64,000 bases of DNA from Methylobacterium nonmethylotrophicum (lineage in GTDB: Bacteria; Pseudomonadota; Alphaproteobacteria; Rhizobiales; Beijerinckiaceae). The stretch covers positions 1-64,000 of the forward strand of contig NZ_SRLB01000006.1 in the NCBI RefSeq assembly GCF_004745635.1, read 5' to 3'. Under the pieces are notes generated by a model. It saw nothing but the letters and a program-made list of their open reading frames with translations, did no database searches and was not told the origin of the DNA. This document shows positions 38,243 to 48,001 of the stretch, piece by piece. The position numbers were made by a program, and so were the translations under genes. Positions within the stretch are counted from its first letter, which is position 1. Each line of letters opens with the position of its first letter.

Positions 38243-39589
38243 TCAGGCCGTCGTGCCGAGCCGCCGGTTGAGCGCCAGCGCCCCGAGGGTGCAGACCGCG
38301 CCAGAGAGCAGGTACACCCCGACCCAGGGCAGCCCGAGGCGGCTCGAAGCGGCGAGCGCGACGAGCGGCGCGAAGCCGGCGCCGACGAGCCAGGCGAGGT
38401 CGGAGGTCAGCGCCGAGCCGGTGTAGCGGTACTTGGTCCCGAAGTTCTCCGCGATGGCGCCCGAGCTCTGGCCGTAGGCGAGGCCCAAGAGCGCGAAACC
38501 GATCACCACGAAGATCGTCTGCCCGGCCATGCTGTCGCCGAAGAGCAGCGGGCCGATGATGCTGCCGAGGGCGAACAGGCCGATCAGCGAGGCGGCGAGC
38601 GCGATGGTGGAGCGCCGGCCGATCTGGTCGGCGATCAGGCCCGACATGATGATCGTCATCGTGGCGATGGCGGCGCCGGCGAACTGCACCATCAGGAACT
38701 CGCCGACGGAGCGGCCGGTGAACAGGTTGATCCAGCTCACCGGAAACACCGTGACGAGGTGGAACAGGGCGTAGCAGGCGAGCGGCACGAAGGCGCCGAC
38801 CACGATGTTGCGGCCGCTGGCCTGGACGGTGGCCAGCACCGGCTCCGGCTCGAGCTCGTCGGCCTCGAGCAGGCGGCGGAACTCCTCCGTGGCCACGAGG
38901 CGCAGGCGCGCGAACAGGGCCACGACGTTGATCGTGAAGGCGACGAAGAACGGGTAGCGCCAGCCGAAGCCCATGAAGTCGGCGTCCGAGAGCTGGGTCT
39001 CGAAGAAGGCGAACAGCCCGCTCGCCAGCATGAAGCCGACCGGCGCGCCGAGCTGCGGCAGCATCGCGTACCAGCCGCGGCGGCTCTCCGGCGCGTTGAG
39101 GGCGAGGAGCGAGGCCAGCCCGTCCCAGGCGCCGCCGAGCGCCAGGCCCTGGCCGATCCGGCAGAGCGCCAGCAGCACCGCCGACCAGGTGCCGATCGTC
39201 TCGTAGCCCGGCAGGAAGGCGATGAGGCAGGTCGAGGTGCCGAGCAGGAACAGCGCGATGGTGAGCTTGGTGGCCCGGCCGTAGCGCCGGTCGATCGCCA
39301 TGAACACCACCGAGCCGACCGGCCGCGCCACGAAGGCGAGGGCGAACAGCCCGAACGCATACAGCGTGCCGGTCACCGGCTCGGCCCACGGGAAGACGTG
39401 GCGCGGGAAGACCAGCACGCAGGCGAGGCCGAACACGAAGAAGTCGAAGAATTCCGAGGTCCGGCCGATGATGACCCCGAGGGCGATCTCGCCGGGGGCG
39501 ACGTGGCCCGGCTCCGACGAGGCCAGGCGGGCATCCCGTTCCGGCTTGGAGGAGTTGGCGGCGGCGGGATCCGCCGTGATCGTGGCCAT
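38243..39589 (-). CDS. MFS transporter, metabolite:H+ symporter (MHS) type
   Basis: A 448-residue inner-membrane transporter with 12 predicted helices. The early GEIALGVIIGRTSEFFDFFV and the loop motifs RPVGSVVFMAIDRRYGRATK and ADQIGRRSTI are typical of the MHS family (ShiA, ProP, citrate carriers). The substrate is unknown, probably an organic acid. The ATG at 39589 follows AGGACTCC; a GTG seven codons earlier is an alternative. It is divergent from the first cyo operon across about 145 bases. Confidence 0.9.
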   Translation of the reverse strand: MATITADPAAANSSKPERDARLASSEPGHVAPGEIALGVIIGRTSEFFDFFVFGLACVLVFPRHVFPWAEPVTGTLYAFGLFALAFVARPVGSVVFMAIDRRYGRATKLTIALFLLGTSTCLIAFLPGYETIGTWSAVLLALCRIGQGLALGGAWDGLASLLALNAPESRRGWYAMLPQLGAPVGFMLASGLFAFFETQLSDADFMGFGWRYPFFVAFTINVVALFARLRLVATEEFRRLLEADELEPEPVLATVQASGRNIVVGAFVPLACYALFHLVTVFPVSWINLFTGRSVGEFLMVQFAGAAIATMTIIMSGLIADQIGRRSTIALAASLIGLFALGSIIGPLLFGDSMAGQTIFVVIGFALLGLAYGQSSGAIAENFGTKYRYTGSALTSDLAWLVGAGFAPLVALAASSRLGLPWVGVYLLSGAVCTLGALALNRRLGTTA

Positions 39590-39733
39590 ATCGGAGTCCT
39601 GCTTCGTCACGCTACGACGGCCTCTTCTTTAGAGGAGAACCGCGCCCGAGGGGGCCTGGACAAAACGTCCAATGCCGCGGCGTGCGCAGGGAGCGTAAGT
39701 GACGGAAGCCGAAAGCTGACGTCCGGGCTGCCC

Positions 39734-40843
39734 GTGAAACACTTGCGCCTCCTCCTCGTCCTCCCGCTCATCCTCCTCACCGGAGGGTGCAACATGGTGC
39801 TCCTGTCGCCGTCCGGCGACGTGGCGCTGCAGCAGCGTAACCTGCTGATCGCCTCCACGGTCCTGATGCTCCTCATCATCGTGCCGGTGATGGCGCTCAC
39901 CGTCGCCTTCGCGTGGCACTACCGCGAGGGCAACAAGAAGGCGGTCTACGACCCCAGCTTCCATCACTCGATTGGTCTCGAGGTGGTGATCTGGTCGGCG
40001 CCGCTGCTGATCATCGTGGCGCTCGGCGCGCTCACCTGGCTCGGCACCCACCTGCTCGATCCCTACCGCTCGGTCAGCCGCATCAGCGCGTCGAAGCCGA
40101 TCGTGTCGAGCGTCGGCGACCCGATGGTCTCGGGCAAGCCCCTGGTGGTCCAGGTCGTCGCCCTCGACTGGAAGTGGCTCTTCCTCTACCCCGAGCAGGG
40201 CATCGCCTCGTTGAACGAGGTCGCGGCCCCCGTCGACCGGCCGATCGAGTTCCGCATCACCTCCTCCTCGGTGATGAACTCGCTGTTCATCCCGGCGCTC
40301 GCCGGCCAGATCTACGCCATGCCGGGCATGCAGACGCGGCTCAACGCCGTGATCAACAAGGCCGGCAACTACGAGGGCTTCTCGGCCAATTACAGCGGCG
40401 CCGGGTTCTCGCACATGCGCTTCACCTTCAAGGGCGTCGACGAGGGCGATTTCAGCGCCTGGGTCGACAAGGTCAAGAAGGAGGGCGGCTCGCTCAACCG
40501 GGCCGACTACCTGAAGCTCGAGCGGCCGAGCGAGAAGGAGCCGGTGCGCTACTACAACGCCGTCGACGCCGACCTCTACGACGCGATCCTCAACATGTGC
40601 GTCGACCGCGCCAAGATGTGCATGCACGACATGGTGGCGATCGACGCCCGGGGCGGCGGCGGCCGCGAGGGCATCAACACCGTCATGAGGCTGACCTACG
40701 ACAAGGCGGTCCGCCGTGGCACCGGCGCGACCCAGCAGGCCACTTTCGTGACGGCGCTCTGCACCCCGGCCGACGCCTACGGCTTCGGCAGCACCTCGGC
40801 CGCCAACGCCAAGGCGGCCGCCGCGACGCCGCGCCTGAACTGA
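39734..40843 (+). CDS. cyoA: Quinol oxidase (bo3 type) subunit II, first copy
   Basis: Membrane-anchored lipoprotein subunit of the proton-pumping terminal oxidase, 369 residues. It begins with a lipoprotein signal (LLLVLPLILLTGGC), then two membrane helices and a periplasmic cupredoxin domain. The CyoA signature [20 protein letters not shown] is present and the CuA cysteines are absent, so it takes electrons from quinol, not cytochrome c. The start is a GTG at 39734, the only one that fits the signal peptide; the ribosome site is poor. First gene of cyoABCD-surf1-actSR. Confidence 0.95.
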   Translation: MKHLRLLLVLPLILLTGGCNMVLLSPSGDVALQQRNLLIASTVLMLLIIVPVMALTVAFAWHYREGNKKAVYDPSFHHSIGLEVVIWSAPLLIIVALGALTWLGTHLLDPYRSVSRISASKPIVSSVGDPMVSGKPLVVQVVALDWKWLFLYPEQGIASLNEVAAPVDRPIEFRITSSSVMNSLFIPALAGQIYAMPGMQTRLNAVINKAGNYEGFSANYSGAGFSHMRFTFKGVDEGDFSAWVDKVKKEGGSLNRADYLKLERPSEKEPVRYYNAVDADLYDAILNMCVDRAKMCMHDMVAIDARGGGGREGINTVMRLTYDKAVRRGTGATQQATFVTALCTPADAYGFGSTSAANAKAAAATPRLN

Positions 40844-40884
40844 CACGAGCCCGGGCACAGACTTTCCGACATCCAGGCTGAGCC

Positions 40885-42936
40885 ATGAACTCCGAGCACA
40901 ATCCGATCGAAGCCTACCCGCACTGGTGGCGGCTGCTGTTCGGCCGCTTCACCCTCGAGTCCCTGCCGCTCCACGAGCCGATCGTGGTGGTGACCTTCGC
41001 GGTCGTGGCGCTGGGCGGCCTCGCCATCCTGGGCGCGCTCACCCGCTACAAGCTGTGGGGCCCGCTCTGGCGCGACTGGCTGACCAGCGTCGACCACAAG
41101 AAGATCGGGATCATGTACATGGTCCTCGGGCTCGTCATGCTGCTGCGCGGCTTTGCCGACGCGCTGCTGATGCGCTCGCAGCAGGCGATCGCCCATGGCG
41201 GCGCCGAGGGCTTCCTGCCGCCGCACCACTACGACCAGATCTTCACCGCCCACGGCGTGATCATGATCTTCTTCGTGGCGATGCCGCTGGTCACCGGGCT
41301 GATGAACTTCGTGGTGCCGCTGCAGATCGGCGCCCGCGACGTCGCCTTCCCGTTCCTCAACAACTTCAGCTTCTGGATGACCGCCGGCGGCGTCGTGCTG
41401 ACGATGATGTCGCTGTTCATCGGCGAGTTCGCGGCGACCGGCTGGCTCGCCTATCCGCCGCTCTCGAACATCGCCTACTCGCCGAGCACGGGCGTCGACT
41501 ACTACATCTGGGCGCTGCAGATCGCCGGCATCGGCACGACATTATCGGGTGTCAACCTGATCGCCACCATCGTCAAGATGCGGGCGCCCGGCATGTCGAT
41601 GATGAAGATGCCGGTCTTCACCTGGACCTCGCTCTGCACCAACATCCTGATCGTCGCGTCCTTCCCGGTGCTCGGCGCCGTGCTGGCGCTGCTCACCCTC
41701 GACCGCTACGTCGGCACCAACTTCTTCACGAACGATCTCGGCGGCAACCCGATGATGTACGTGAACCTGATCTGGATCTGGGGCCACCCCGAGGTCTACA
41801 TCCTGGTCCTGCCGGCCTTCGGCATCTTCTCCGAGGTGACGTCGACCTTCTCCGGCAAGCGCCTGTTCGGCTACGCCTCGATGGTCTACGCCACGGTCGT
41901 CATCACCATCCTGTCCTACCTGGTCTGGCTGCACCACTTCTTCACCATGGGGTCGGGGGCGAGCGTCAACTCGTTCTTCGGCATCACCACGATGATCATC
42001 TCGATCCCGACCGGCGCGAAGATCTTCAACTGGCTGTTCACCATGTATCGCGGCCGGATCCGCTTCGACCTGCCGATGATGTGGACCGTCGCCTTCATGC
42101 TGACCTTCGTCATCGGCGGCATGACCGGCGTGTTGCTCGCCGTGCCCCCGGCCGACTTCGTGCTGCACAACTCGCTGTTCCTGGTCGCGCACTTCCACAA
42201 CGTGATCATCGGCGGCGTGCTGTTCGGCCTGTTCGCCGGCATCTACTACTGGTGGCCGAAGGCCTTCGGCTTCCGCCTCGACCCGTTCTGGGGCAAGGTC
42301 TCGTTCTGGTGCTGGGTCAGCGGGTTCTGGGTGGCGTTCATGCCGCTCTACATCCTCGGCCTGATGGGCGTGACGCGGCGCATGAGTTCCTTCGCCGACA
42401 CCTCGCTCCAGCCCTTCTTCGTGATCGCCGCCCTCGGCGCGCTGCTCATCGCCTGCGGCATCGCCGCGATGATCGTCCAGTTCGCCGTCAGCATCCTGCG
42501 GCGCGACCAGCTCGCCGACCTCACCGGCGACCCCTGGGGTGGCCGCACCCTGGAATGGGCGACCTCCTCGCCGCCGCCGGCCTACAACTTCGCCTTCACG
42601 CCGATGGTGCATGACGGCGACGCCTGGTGGGACATGAAGCACCGCGGCTACGAGCGTCCGCTCCAGGGCTTCAAGGCGATCCACATGCCCAAGAATACCG
42701 GCGCGGGCGTCATCATCGCGGGCATCGCCACGGTCTTCGGCGTCGCCATGGTGTGGTACGTCTGGTGGCTCGCGGCGATCTCCTTCGCGGGCGCGGTCGC
42801 CGCCACCATCATCCACACCTTCAACTACGACCGCGACTATTACATCCCCGCCGACGAGGTCGTGCGGACCGAGGACGAGCGCACCCGGCTGCTCGCCCGC
42901 GCGGTCGCGAACGCCCCCGCCCCCGCGCAGGCCTGA
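40885..42936 (+). CDS. cyoB: Quinol oxidase (bo3 type) subunit I, first copy
   Basis: Catalytic haem-copper subunit, 683 residues. Ligands are visible: haem b His in [11 protein letters not shown], CuB His with the cross-linked Tyr in [15 protein letters not shown], two CuB His in [10 protein letters not shown], and the haem His pair in VAHFHNVI. It starts with the CyoB-specific [17 protein letters not shown] and ends beyond helix XIV. It follows cyoA by 41 bases and precedes cyoC by 10. Confidence 0.97.
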   Translation: MNSEHNPIEAYPHWWRLLFGRFTLESLPLHEPIVVVTFAVVALGGLAILGALTRYKLWGPLWRDWLTSVDHKKIGIMYMVLGLVMLLRGFADALLMRSQQAIAHGGAEGFLPPHHYDQIFTAHGVIMIFFVAMPLVTGLMNFVVPLQIGARDVAFPFLNNFSFWMTAGGVVLTMMSLFIGEFAATGWLAYPPLSNIAYSPSTGVDYYIWALQIAGIGTTLSGVNLIATIVKMRAPGMSMMKMPVFTWTSLCTNILIVASFPVLGAVLALLTLDRYVGTNFFTNDLGGNPMMYVNLIWIWGHPEVYILVLPAFGIFSEVTSTFSGKRLFGYASMVYATVVITILSYLVWLHHFFTMGSGASVNSFFGITTMIISIPTGAKIFNWLFTMYRGRIRFDLPMMWTVAFMLTFVIGGMTGVLLAVPPADFVLHNSLFLVAHFHNVIIGGVLFGLFAGIYYWWPKAFGFRLDPFWGKVSFWCWVSGFWVAFMPLYILGLMGVTRRMSSFADTSLQPFFVIAALGALLIACGIAAMIVQFAVSILRRDQLADLTGDPWGGRTLEWATSSPPPAYNFAFTPMVHDGDAWWDMKHRGYERPLQGFKAIHMPKNTGAGVIIAGIATVFGVAMVWYVWWLAAISFAGAVAATIIHTFNYDRDYYIPADEVVRTEDERTRLLARAVANAPAPAQA

Positions 42937-42946
42937 GGACCCCGGC

Positions 42947-43579
42947 ATGGCACAGTCACACACGGCCGCGGCCGACGACGGCGCGCTGCACTTCTACGTC
43001 ACGGACGACGAGCACGGCCACGCCGAGGGCGGGACCATGCTCGGGTTCTGGCTCTACCTGATGAGCGACTGCCTGATCTTCGCGATCCTGTTCGCGACCT
43101 ACGGCGTGCTCGGACGGAACTACGCGGCGGGCCCGTCCGGGGCGGACCTGTTCGACCTCAAGCTCGTGGCGGTGAACACCTCCATGCTCTTGTTCTCCTC
43201 CATCACCTACGGCTTCGCCATGCTGGAGATGGACAAGGGCGACCAGCGCATGACGCAGCGGTGGCTCGCGGTCACCGGCGCCTTCGGCCTCGCCTTCGTG
43301 GGCCTCGAACTCTACGAGTTCGCCCACCTGATCCACGAGGGCGCCACGCCCCAGCGCAGCGCCTTCCTGTCCTCGTTCTTCACCCTGGTCGGGACGCACG
43401 GCCTGCACGTCACCTTCGGGCTGATCTGGCTCGTGACCCTGATGGTGCAGGTGCACCAGCGCGGCCTGATCGAGGCCAACCGCCGCCGCCTCATGTGCCT
43501 GAGCATGTTCTGGCACTTCCTCGACGTGATCTGGATCGGCGTCTTCACCTTCGTCTACCTGATGGGGTCCCTCAAATGA
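42947..43579 (+). CDS. cyoC: Quinol oxidase subunit III, first copy
   Basis: A 210-residue membrane subunit with five helices, assembly or stability role in the oxidase. It has GFWLYLMSDCLIFAILFATY, FVGLELYEFAHLI, SSFFTLVGTHGLHVTFGLIW and MFWHFLDVIWIGVFTFVYLM, the usual CyoC series. Its stop overlaps the cyoD start (ATGA). Confidence 0.96.
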   Translation: MAQSHTAAADDGALHFYVTDDEHGHAEGGTMLGFWLYLMSDCLIFAILFATYGVLGRNYAAGPSGADLFDLKLVAVNTSMLLFSSITYGFAMLEMDKGDQRMTQRWLAVTGAFGLAFVGLELYEFAHLIHEGATPQRSAFLSSFFTLVGTHGLHVTFGLIWLVTLMVQVHQRGLIEANRRRLMCLSMFWHFLDVIWIGVFTFVYLMGSLK

Positions 43580-43971
43580 GCGCCCGCGCGCCCGCCTCCG
43601 ACGAGGTCCACGTCGAGGTCGTCCACGACCATCACGAGGCCGCCCACGGCTCGCGCCGGGGCTACATCACCGGCTTCGTCCTGTCGGTGATCCTGACGGC
43701 GATCCCGTTCTGGCTCGTGATGGCCGAGGTGTTCGCCGATTCCCGCGTGACCTCGATCGTCATCATGGCCTTCGCGATCGCCCAGATCTTGGTCCACATG
43801 GTCTACTTCCTGCACATGAACGCGCGCTCGGAAGGCGGCTGGACCATGATGGCGCTGATCTTCACCGTCGTGCTGGTGGTGATCGCGCTCTCGGGCTCGC
43901 TCTGGGTGATGTACCACCTCAACACCAACATGATGCCGATGTCGCCCGGCGACATGCGCACCATGCCGTGA
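43576..43971 (+). CDS. cyoD: Quinol oxidase subunit IV, first copy
   Basis: A 131-residue protein with three membrane helices (GYITGFVLSVILTAIPFWLV, IVIMAFAIAQILVHMVYFLH, ALIFTVVLVVIALSGSLWVM). A His-rich N-terminus (VVHDHHEAAH) precedes them. It is coupled to cyoC upstream and to surf1 downstream by four-base overlaps. Confidence 0.95.
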   Translation: MSARAPASDEVHVEVVHDHHEAAHGSRRGYITGFVLSVILTAIPFWLVMAEVFADSRVTSIVIMAFAIAQILVHMVYFLHMNARSEGGWTMMALIFTVVLVVIALSGSLWVMYHLNTNMMPMSPGDMRTMP

Positions 43972-44723
43972 CGGGGCCCACCGGCGTTCCGCAATCCCTG
44001 GCCGGGACGGTTCCGCCCCGGCCTGCCACGCAGGCCAAGCGCCTCCTCCTGGTCGCGCTCTCGCTCCTGGCGACGGCGCTCTTCGTCGCCCTCGGGGTCT
44101 GGCAGGTCGAGCGCCGGGCTTGGAAGCTCGACCTCATCGCCCGCGTCGAGGCCAGGCTCGCGGCCAGCCCTGTCCCGGCCCCCGGCCGGCCGGCCTGGCC
44201 GACGCTCTCCCGCGAGGCCGACGAGTACCGCCGCGTCACGGCGACCGGCCGCTTCCTCCCCGGGCAGGCCGTGCGGGTGATGGCCGTGACCGAGAAGGGG
44301 GCCGGCTCCTGGCTCCTCGTGCCTCTCGTCACCGCGACCGGCGACGCGATCCTCATCAACCGCGGCTTCGTGCCGCCCGACTGGCAGCCCACCCCCGGCG
44401 AGGGGGCGGGAGCCGCGACGGTGACCGGCCTCCTGCGGATGCCCGAGCCCGGCGGGGCGTTCCTGCGCAGCAACGATCCGGCGAACGACCGCTGGTATTC
44501 CCGCGACACCGCGGCGATCGCGGCGGCCCGCGGCCTCGGCGAGGTCGCGCCCTACTTCATCGACGCCGACGCCTCCGGCAACCGCCCCGGCCAGCCGGTC
44601 GGCGGGCTCACCGTGGTGGCGTTCCGCAACCATCACCTGATCTACGCGCTGACGTGGTTCGGGCTGGCGATCATGTCGGGATACGCGGTGTATCGGCTGC
44701 TGCGGGAGGCACCGCCAGGGTGA
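43968..44723 (+). CDS. SURF1-family oxidase assembly protein
   Basis: A 251-residue assembly factor that helps haem insertion into haem-copper oxidases. Two membrane helices bracket a periplasmic domain: LVALSLLATALFVALGVWQV with the RRAWK motif, then GRFLPGQ, AGSWLLVPLV, ILINRGFVPPDW, and the C-terminal FRNHHLIYALTWFGLAIMSG. The start is a GTG overlapping the cyoD stop (GTGA). Presence inside the first cyo operon, but not the second, suggests it serves both oxidases. Confidence 0.93.
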   Translation: MTGPTGVPQSLAGTVPPRPATQAKRLLLVALSLLATALFVALGVWQVERRAWKLDLIARVEARLAASPVPAPGRPAWPTLSREADEYRRVTATGRFLPGQAVRVMAVTEKGAGSWLLVPLVTATGDAILINRGFVPPDWQPTPGEGAGAATVTGLLRMPEPGGAFLRSNDPANDRWYSRDTAAIAAARGLGEVAPYFIDADASGNRPGQPVGGLTVVAFRNHHLIYALTWFGLAIMSGYAVYRLLREAPPG

Positions 44724-44750
44724 GGAGGGTTTTTCCGGGCATGGCGCGCG

Positions 44751-44786
44751 CGAGAACCCTCCCCCGCTGCGGGGGGAGGGTTCTCG
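44751..44786. terminator. Strong hairpin between surf1 and the sensor kinase
   Basis: CGAGAACCCTCCCC pairs with GGGGAGGGTTCTCG over 14 bases around a C/G-rich loop. It lies 27 bases after the surf1 stop and 24 before the kinase start. It could end or reduce transcription into the regulator genes, or be a REP-type repeat. Confidence 0.5.
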
Positions 44787-44810
44787 CGGGCGCGCACCAA
44801 CGGTCCTCCC

Positions 44811-46178
44811 ATGACCGACTGGGCTGACCTGCAGCGGACCGCCCGCGAGATCCTGGCCGAGGCGGCACGGCGGCTCGGTGCCGGCACGCCGGCCGGTCTG
44901 CCGGAGCCCGGCGCCCTCGACGACCACGATGGCGGGCGGCAGAACCTGCTGCTGCTGGTGCAGCTGCGCTGGATCGCGGTGGCCGGCCAGGTCATGACCA
45001 TCGCGGTGGCGCAGGGGGTGCTGGGCGTCGTGCTGCCGCTCGGCGCGATGGCGGTGGTGCTGGTCGGGCTCGTGCTGCTCAACCTCGTCAGCCTCGGGTG
45101 GATCGTCCGGGGTGGGCGCGTCACCGAGGGCGTGCTGTTCGTGGCGCTGCTCCTCGACGTGGTCGCGCTCACGGTGCAGCTCTCCCTGAGCGGCGGCGCC
45201 ACCAACCCGTTCACCTCTTTGTTCCTGCTCCAGCTTACCCTGGCGGCGGTGCTGCTCAGCAGCCGGGCGACGATCGGCCTCGTCGCCATCACCACCGCAG
45301 CTCTCGGGCTCCTGATGCTGGTCTACCGGCCGCTGGTGCTGCCGCAGGGCGACGGCGAGGGCGACCTGTTTCGCCTCTACCTCATCGGCATGCTGGTGAG
45401 CTTCGTGATCGACGCGGCGCTGATCGCGGTCTTCGTCACCCGGGTCTCGCGCAACCTGCGCCGGCAGGATGCCCGGCTCGCCGACCTGCGCCAGCGCGCG
45501 GCGGAGGAGGACCACATCGTCCGCATGGGCCTGCTCGCCTCGGGCGCGGCGCACGAGCTCGGCACGCCGCTCTCCTCGCTCTCGGTGATCCTCGGCGACT
45601 GGCGCCGGATGCCGGAGCTCACGGCGTCCCCCGACATCGCCCGCGAGATCGAGGAGATGCAGGAGGCGGTCGGGCGCTGCAAGGCGATCGTCACCGGCAT
45701 CCTGCTCGCCGCCGGCGCCGCCCGCGGGGAGGCGCCCCACCTCACCAGCGTGCGCGCCTTCGTCACCGAGCTCGTGGTCGATTGGCGGCGCATGCATGCC
45801 TGCGCCCCCCTGCAGGTCCGCGACGCGTTCGGCGAGGACGAGGAGATCGTCTCCGACACCGCCCTGAAGCAGGTGGTGTTCAACGTCCTCGACAACGCGC
45901 TGGACATGTCCCCGGACTTCGTCGAGCTGGCGGTCCTGCGCGAGGGCGACACCCTGCGGCTCTCGGTCACCGACCGCGGTCCGGGTTTCGCGCCCGAGAT
46001 GCTGGCGCGGCTCGGCCAGCCCTATACATCGAGCAAGGGCCGCCTCGGCGGCGGGCTCGGGCTCTTCCTCGTCGTCAACGTCGTGCGCAAGCTCGGGGGC
46101 ACGGTGGAGGCCCGCAACCGCAGCATCGGAGGCGCCGTCGTGACCCTCAGCCTGCCGCTCTCCAGTCTCACGGTGTGA
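44811..46178 (+). CDS. actS: Redox-sensing histidine kinase of the RegB/PrrB/ActS family
   Basis: Membrane sensor of 455 residues with about six helices in the first 210 residues, including the quinone-associated SGGATNPF motif (residues 127-134). The H-box is GAAHELGTPL (His248). A cysteine in the dimerisation helix (Cys290, GRCKAIVTG) is placed like the redox-active Cys of RegB. The ATP-binding domain shows NVLDNALDMSP, DRGPGF and GGGLGLFLV. It should phosphorylate the adjacent regulator, whose gene starts 2 bases later, and tune oxidase genes to quinone redox state. Confidence 0.93.
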   Translation: MTDWADLQRTAREILAEAARRLGAGTPAGLPEPGALDDHDGGRQNLLLLVQLRWIAVAGQVMTIAVAQGVLGVVLPLGAMAVVLVGLVLLNLVSLGWIVRGGRVTEGVLFVALLLDVVALTVQLSLSGGATNPFTSLFLLQLTLAAVLLSSRATIGLVAITTAALGLLMLVYRPLVLPQGDGEGDLFRLYLIGMLVSFVIDAALIAVFVTRVSRNLRRQDARLADLRQRAAEEDHIVRMGLLASGAAHELGTPLSSLSVILGDWRRMPELTASPDIAREIEEMQEAVGRCKAIVTGILLAAGAARGEAPHLTSVRAFVTELVVDWRRMHACAPLQVRDAFGEDEEIVSDTALKQVVFNVLDNALDMSPDFVELAVLREGDTLRLSVTDRGPGFAPEMLARLGQPYTSSKGRLGGGLGLFLVVNVVRKLGGTVEARNRSIGGAVVTLSLPLSSLTV

Positions 46179-46179
46179 G

Positions 46180-46716
46180 ATGCCCGAAGACGACCGCCTG
46201 CTCGTCATCGTCGAGGATGACGACCGCTTCGCCGCCACCCTGACCCGCTCCCTCGAGCGGCGCGGCTACACGGTGGTGAGCGTCGTCGGCCTCGCGGCCC
46301 TCGAGGCGCTGCTCGCCGAGCGCACGCCCGCCTACGCCGTCGTCGACCTGAAGCTCAACGGGGAATCGGGGCTCGCCTGCGTCAAGGCCCTGCACGACCA
46401 CGATCCCGACACCCTGACGGTGGTGCTGACGGGCTATGCCAGCATCGCGACGGCCGTCGAGGCGATCAAGCTCGGCGCCTGCCACTACCTCGCCAAGCCC
46501 GCCAACACCGACGACATCGAGGCCGCCTTCTCGAAGGCCGCGGGCGACGTCGACGTCTCGCTCGATGGCCGGCCGACCTCGATCAAGACGCTCGAATGGG
46601 AGCGCATCCACCAGACCCTGGCCGAGACCGACTTCAACATCTCGGAGACCGCCCGGCGGCTCGGGATGCACCGTCGGACGCTGGCCCGCAAGCTCGAGAA
46701 GCAGCAGGTCAAGTAA
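46180..46716 (+). CDS. actR: Response regulator of the RegA/PrrA/ActR family
   Basis: A 178-residue regulator. The receiver has the acidic VEDDD, Asp56 (VVDLKLNGESG), LTGYASIATAVEAIKLGA and Lys in YLAKP. A short linker leads to a Fis-like helix-turn-helix (NISETARRLGMHRRTLARKL), the fixed RegA output domain that recognises GCGNC-type sites. It is co-transcribed with the kinase. Relatives control respiration, photosynthesis and CO2 or N2 fixation genes. Confidence 0.95.
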   Translation: MPEDDRLLVIVEDDDRFAATLTRSLERRGYTVVSVVGLAALEALLAERTPAYAVVDLKLNGESGLACVKALHDHDPDTLTVVLTGYASIATAVEAIKLGACHYLAKPANTDDIEAAFSKAAGDVDVSLDGRPTSIKTLEWERIHQTLAETDFNISETARRLGMHRRTLARKLEKQQVK

Positions 46717-47057
46717 GGCCTGCGGCGGGATCATCGCCGGTCCCATCAGGCCTCGGGACCCGTCACTGATGCCCGTCGGGCCTGCTATCGTGCGCGTGGT
46801 AGGATTGCATAGAGCAAAGTCAAGGGCAGCTGGATCTCAGATATTTGCTGGCTAAAGGCCTCGCTTGAGGTTCGTCAATCGTCCTCGTCTTAACATGCAT
46901 CAGTGCAGGGCGGGCCCGTTCGACGGCACAACGAAGCCCGATCGTCCGATCGATCGCCCGTCGATCGACCGGACGCGCTGGAGAGCCGTATGCGACGCAG
47001 CCAGCACCGCGAAGACATCGTCGAGTCTTGCCCCGCATCTGTCGCAGCGACCCCGCG
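46717..47057. other. Promoter region of the second cyo operon
   Basis: About 340 bases without a supported gene. An imperfect inverted repeat, GTCCGATCGATCG (46944-46956) and CGATCGACCGGAC (46962-46974), has 13-bp arms with one mismatch and a 5-base spacer, about 85 bases before cyoA2. It may be an operator. AT-richer DNA near 46810-46850 could hold the promoter. Confidence 0.5.
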
Positions 47058-47999
47058 ATGAGAGGCGACGCAGCCCGGCCGCAGCGCCGGCAGGCGAGAG
47101 TGTCCGCCGCGCTTCCCCACCTCGGCGCCATCGCCGCCGCAGGCCTCGTCCTGTCCGGCTGCCAGATGAGCCTGCTCAACGCCAAGGGGCCGGTCGGCTC
47201 CGACGAGGCCAACATCCTGATCGTCGCGTCGATCATCATGCTGGCGATCATCGTGCCGACGATGATCGGCACCCTCGCCTTCGCCTGGTGGTTCCGCGCC
47301 TCGAACACGCGGGCGCATTACCGGCCCGACTGGGCCTTCTCGGGCAAGATCGAGCTGGTCATCTGGTCGGTGCCGTTCCTCACCATCGTTTTTCTCGGCG
47401 GCATCGCCTGGATCGGCGCGCACCGGCTCGACCCCGCGGTGCCGCTCGACTCCGACAGGACGCCGCTGCGGGTGCAGGTCGTGTCGCTCGACTGGAAGTG
47501 GCTCTTCCTCTACCCCGACCAGCAGGTCGCCTCGGTCAACGAGCTGGTCGTGCCCGCCGGCACCCCGGTGCAGTTCGTCCTGACCTCGAGCAGCGTCTGG
47601 AACGCGTTCTTCGTGCCGCGGCTCGGCAGCATGATCTACACGATGCGGGGCATGACCTCGCAGCTCAACCTGATGGCGGATCAGGAGGGCACGCTGCACG
47701 GCCTCTCGACGCATTTCAGCGGCGACGGCTTCCCCCACATGCAGTTCCCGGTCCGTGCCGTGTCGGACACAGCCTTCGCCGGCTGGGTGCAGGGCGCCAA
47801 GGGCGGTCCACGACTCGACACCGCGGCCTATGGCGAGCTCGCCCGGCAGGGCACCGTCGACGCGCCCCGCACCTACGGCAGCCTCGAGCCCGGTCTCTTC
47901 GCCCGCATCGTCGACCAGACCATCCCGAAGGGCCCCGGCCCCGCGCAGGGGGCCGAGACCGGCGCCCCCCCGACCGTCAAACCCAAAGGGGGCTCGTGA
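47058..47999 (+). CDS. cyoA: Quinol oxidase subunit II, second copy
   Basis: Lipoprotein subunit of 313 residues, shorter than the first copy, which has a longer C-terminus. Lipobox VLSGC, two helices ([20 protein letters not shown] and [20 protein letters not shown]), then the CyoA signature [20 protein letters not shown]. CuA ligands are absent. The ATG at 47058 gives a normal signal peptide; an in-frame ATG at 47028 is possible. Starts the second cyoABCD operon. Confidence 0.93.
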   Translation: MRGDAARPQRRQARVSAALPHLGAIAAAGLVLSGCQMSLLNAKGPVGSDEANILIVASIIMLAIIVPTMIGTLAFAWWFRASNTRAHYRPDWAFSGKIELVIWSVPFLTIVFLGGIAWIGAHRLDPAVPLDSDRTPLRVQVVSLDWKWLFLYPDQQVASVNELVVPAGTPVQFVLTSSSVWNAFFVPRLGSMIYTMRGMTSQLNLMADQEGTLHGLSTHFSGDGFPHMQFPVRAVSDTAFAGWVQGAKGGPRLDTAAYGELARQGTVDAPRTYGSLEPGLFARIVDQTIPKGPGPAQGAETGAPPTVKPKGGS

Positions 48000-48001
48000 G
48001 C

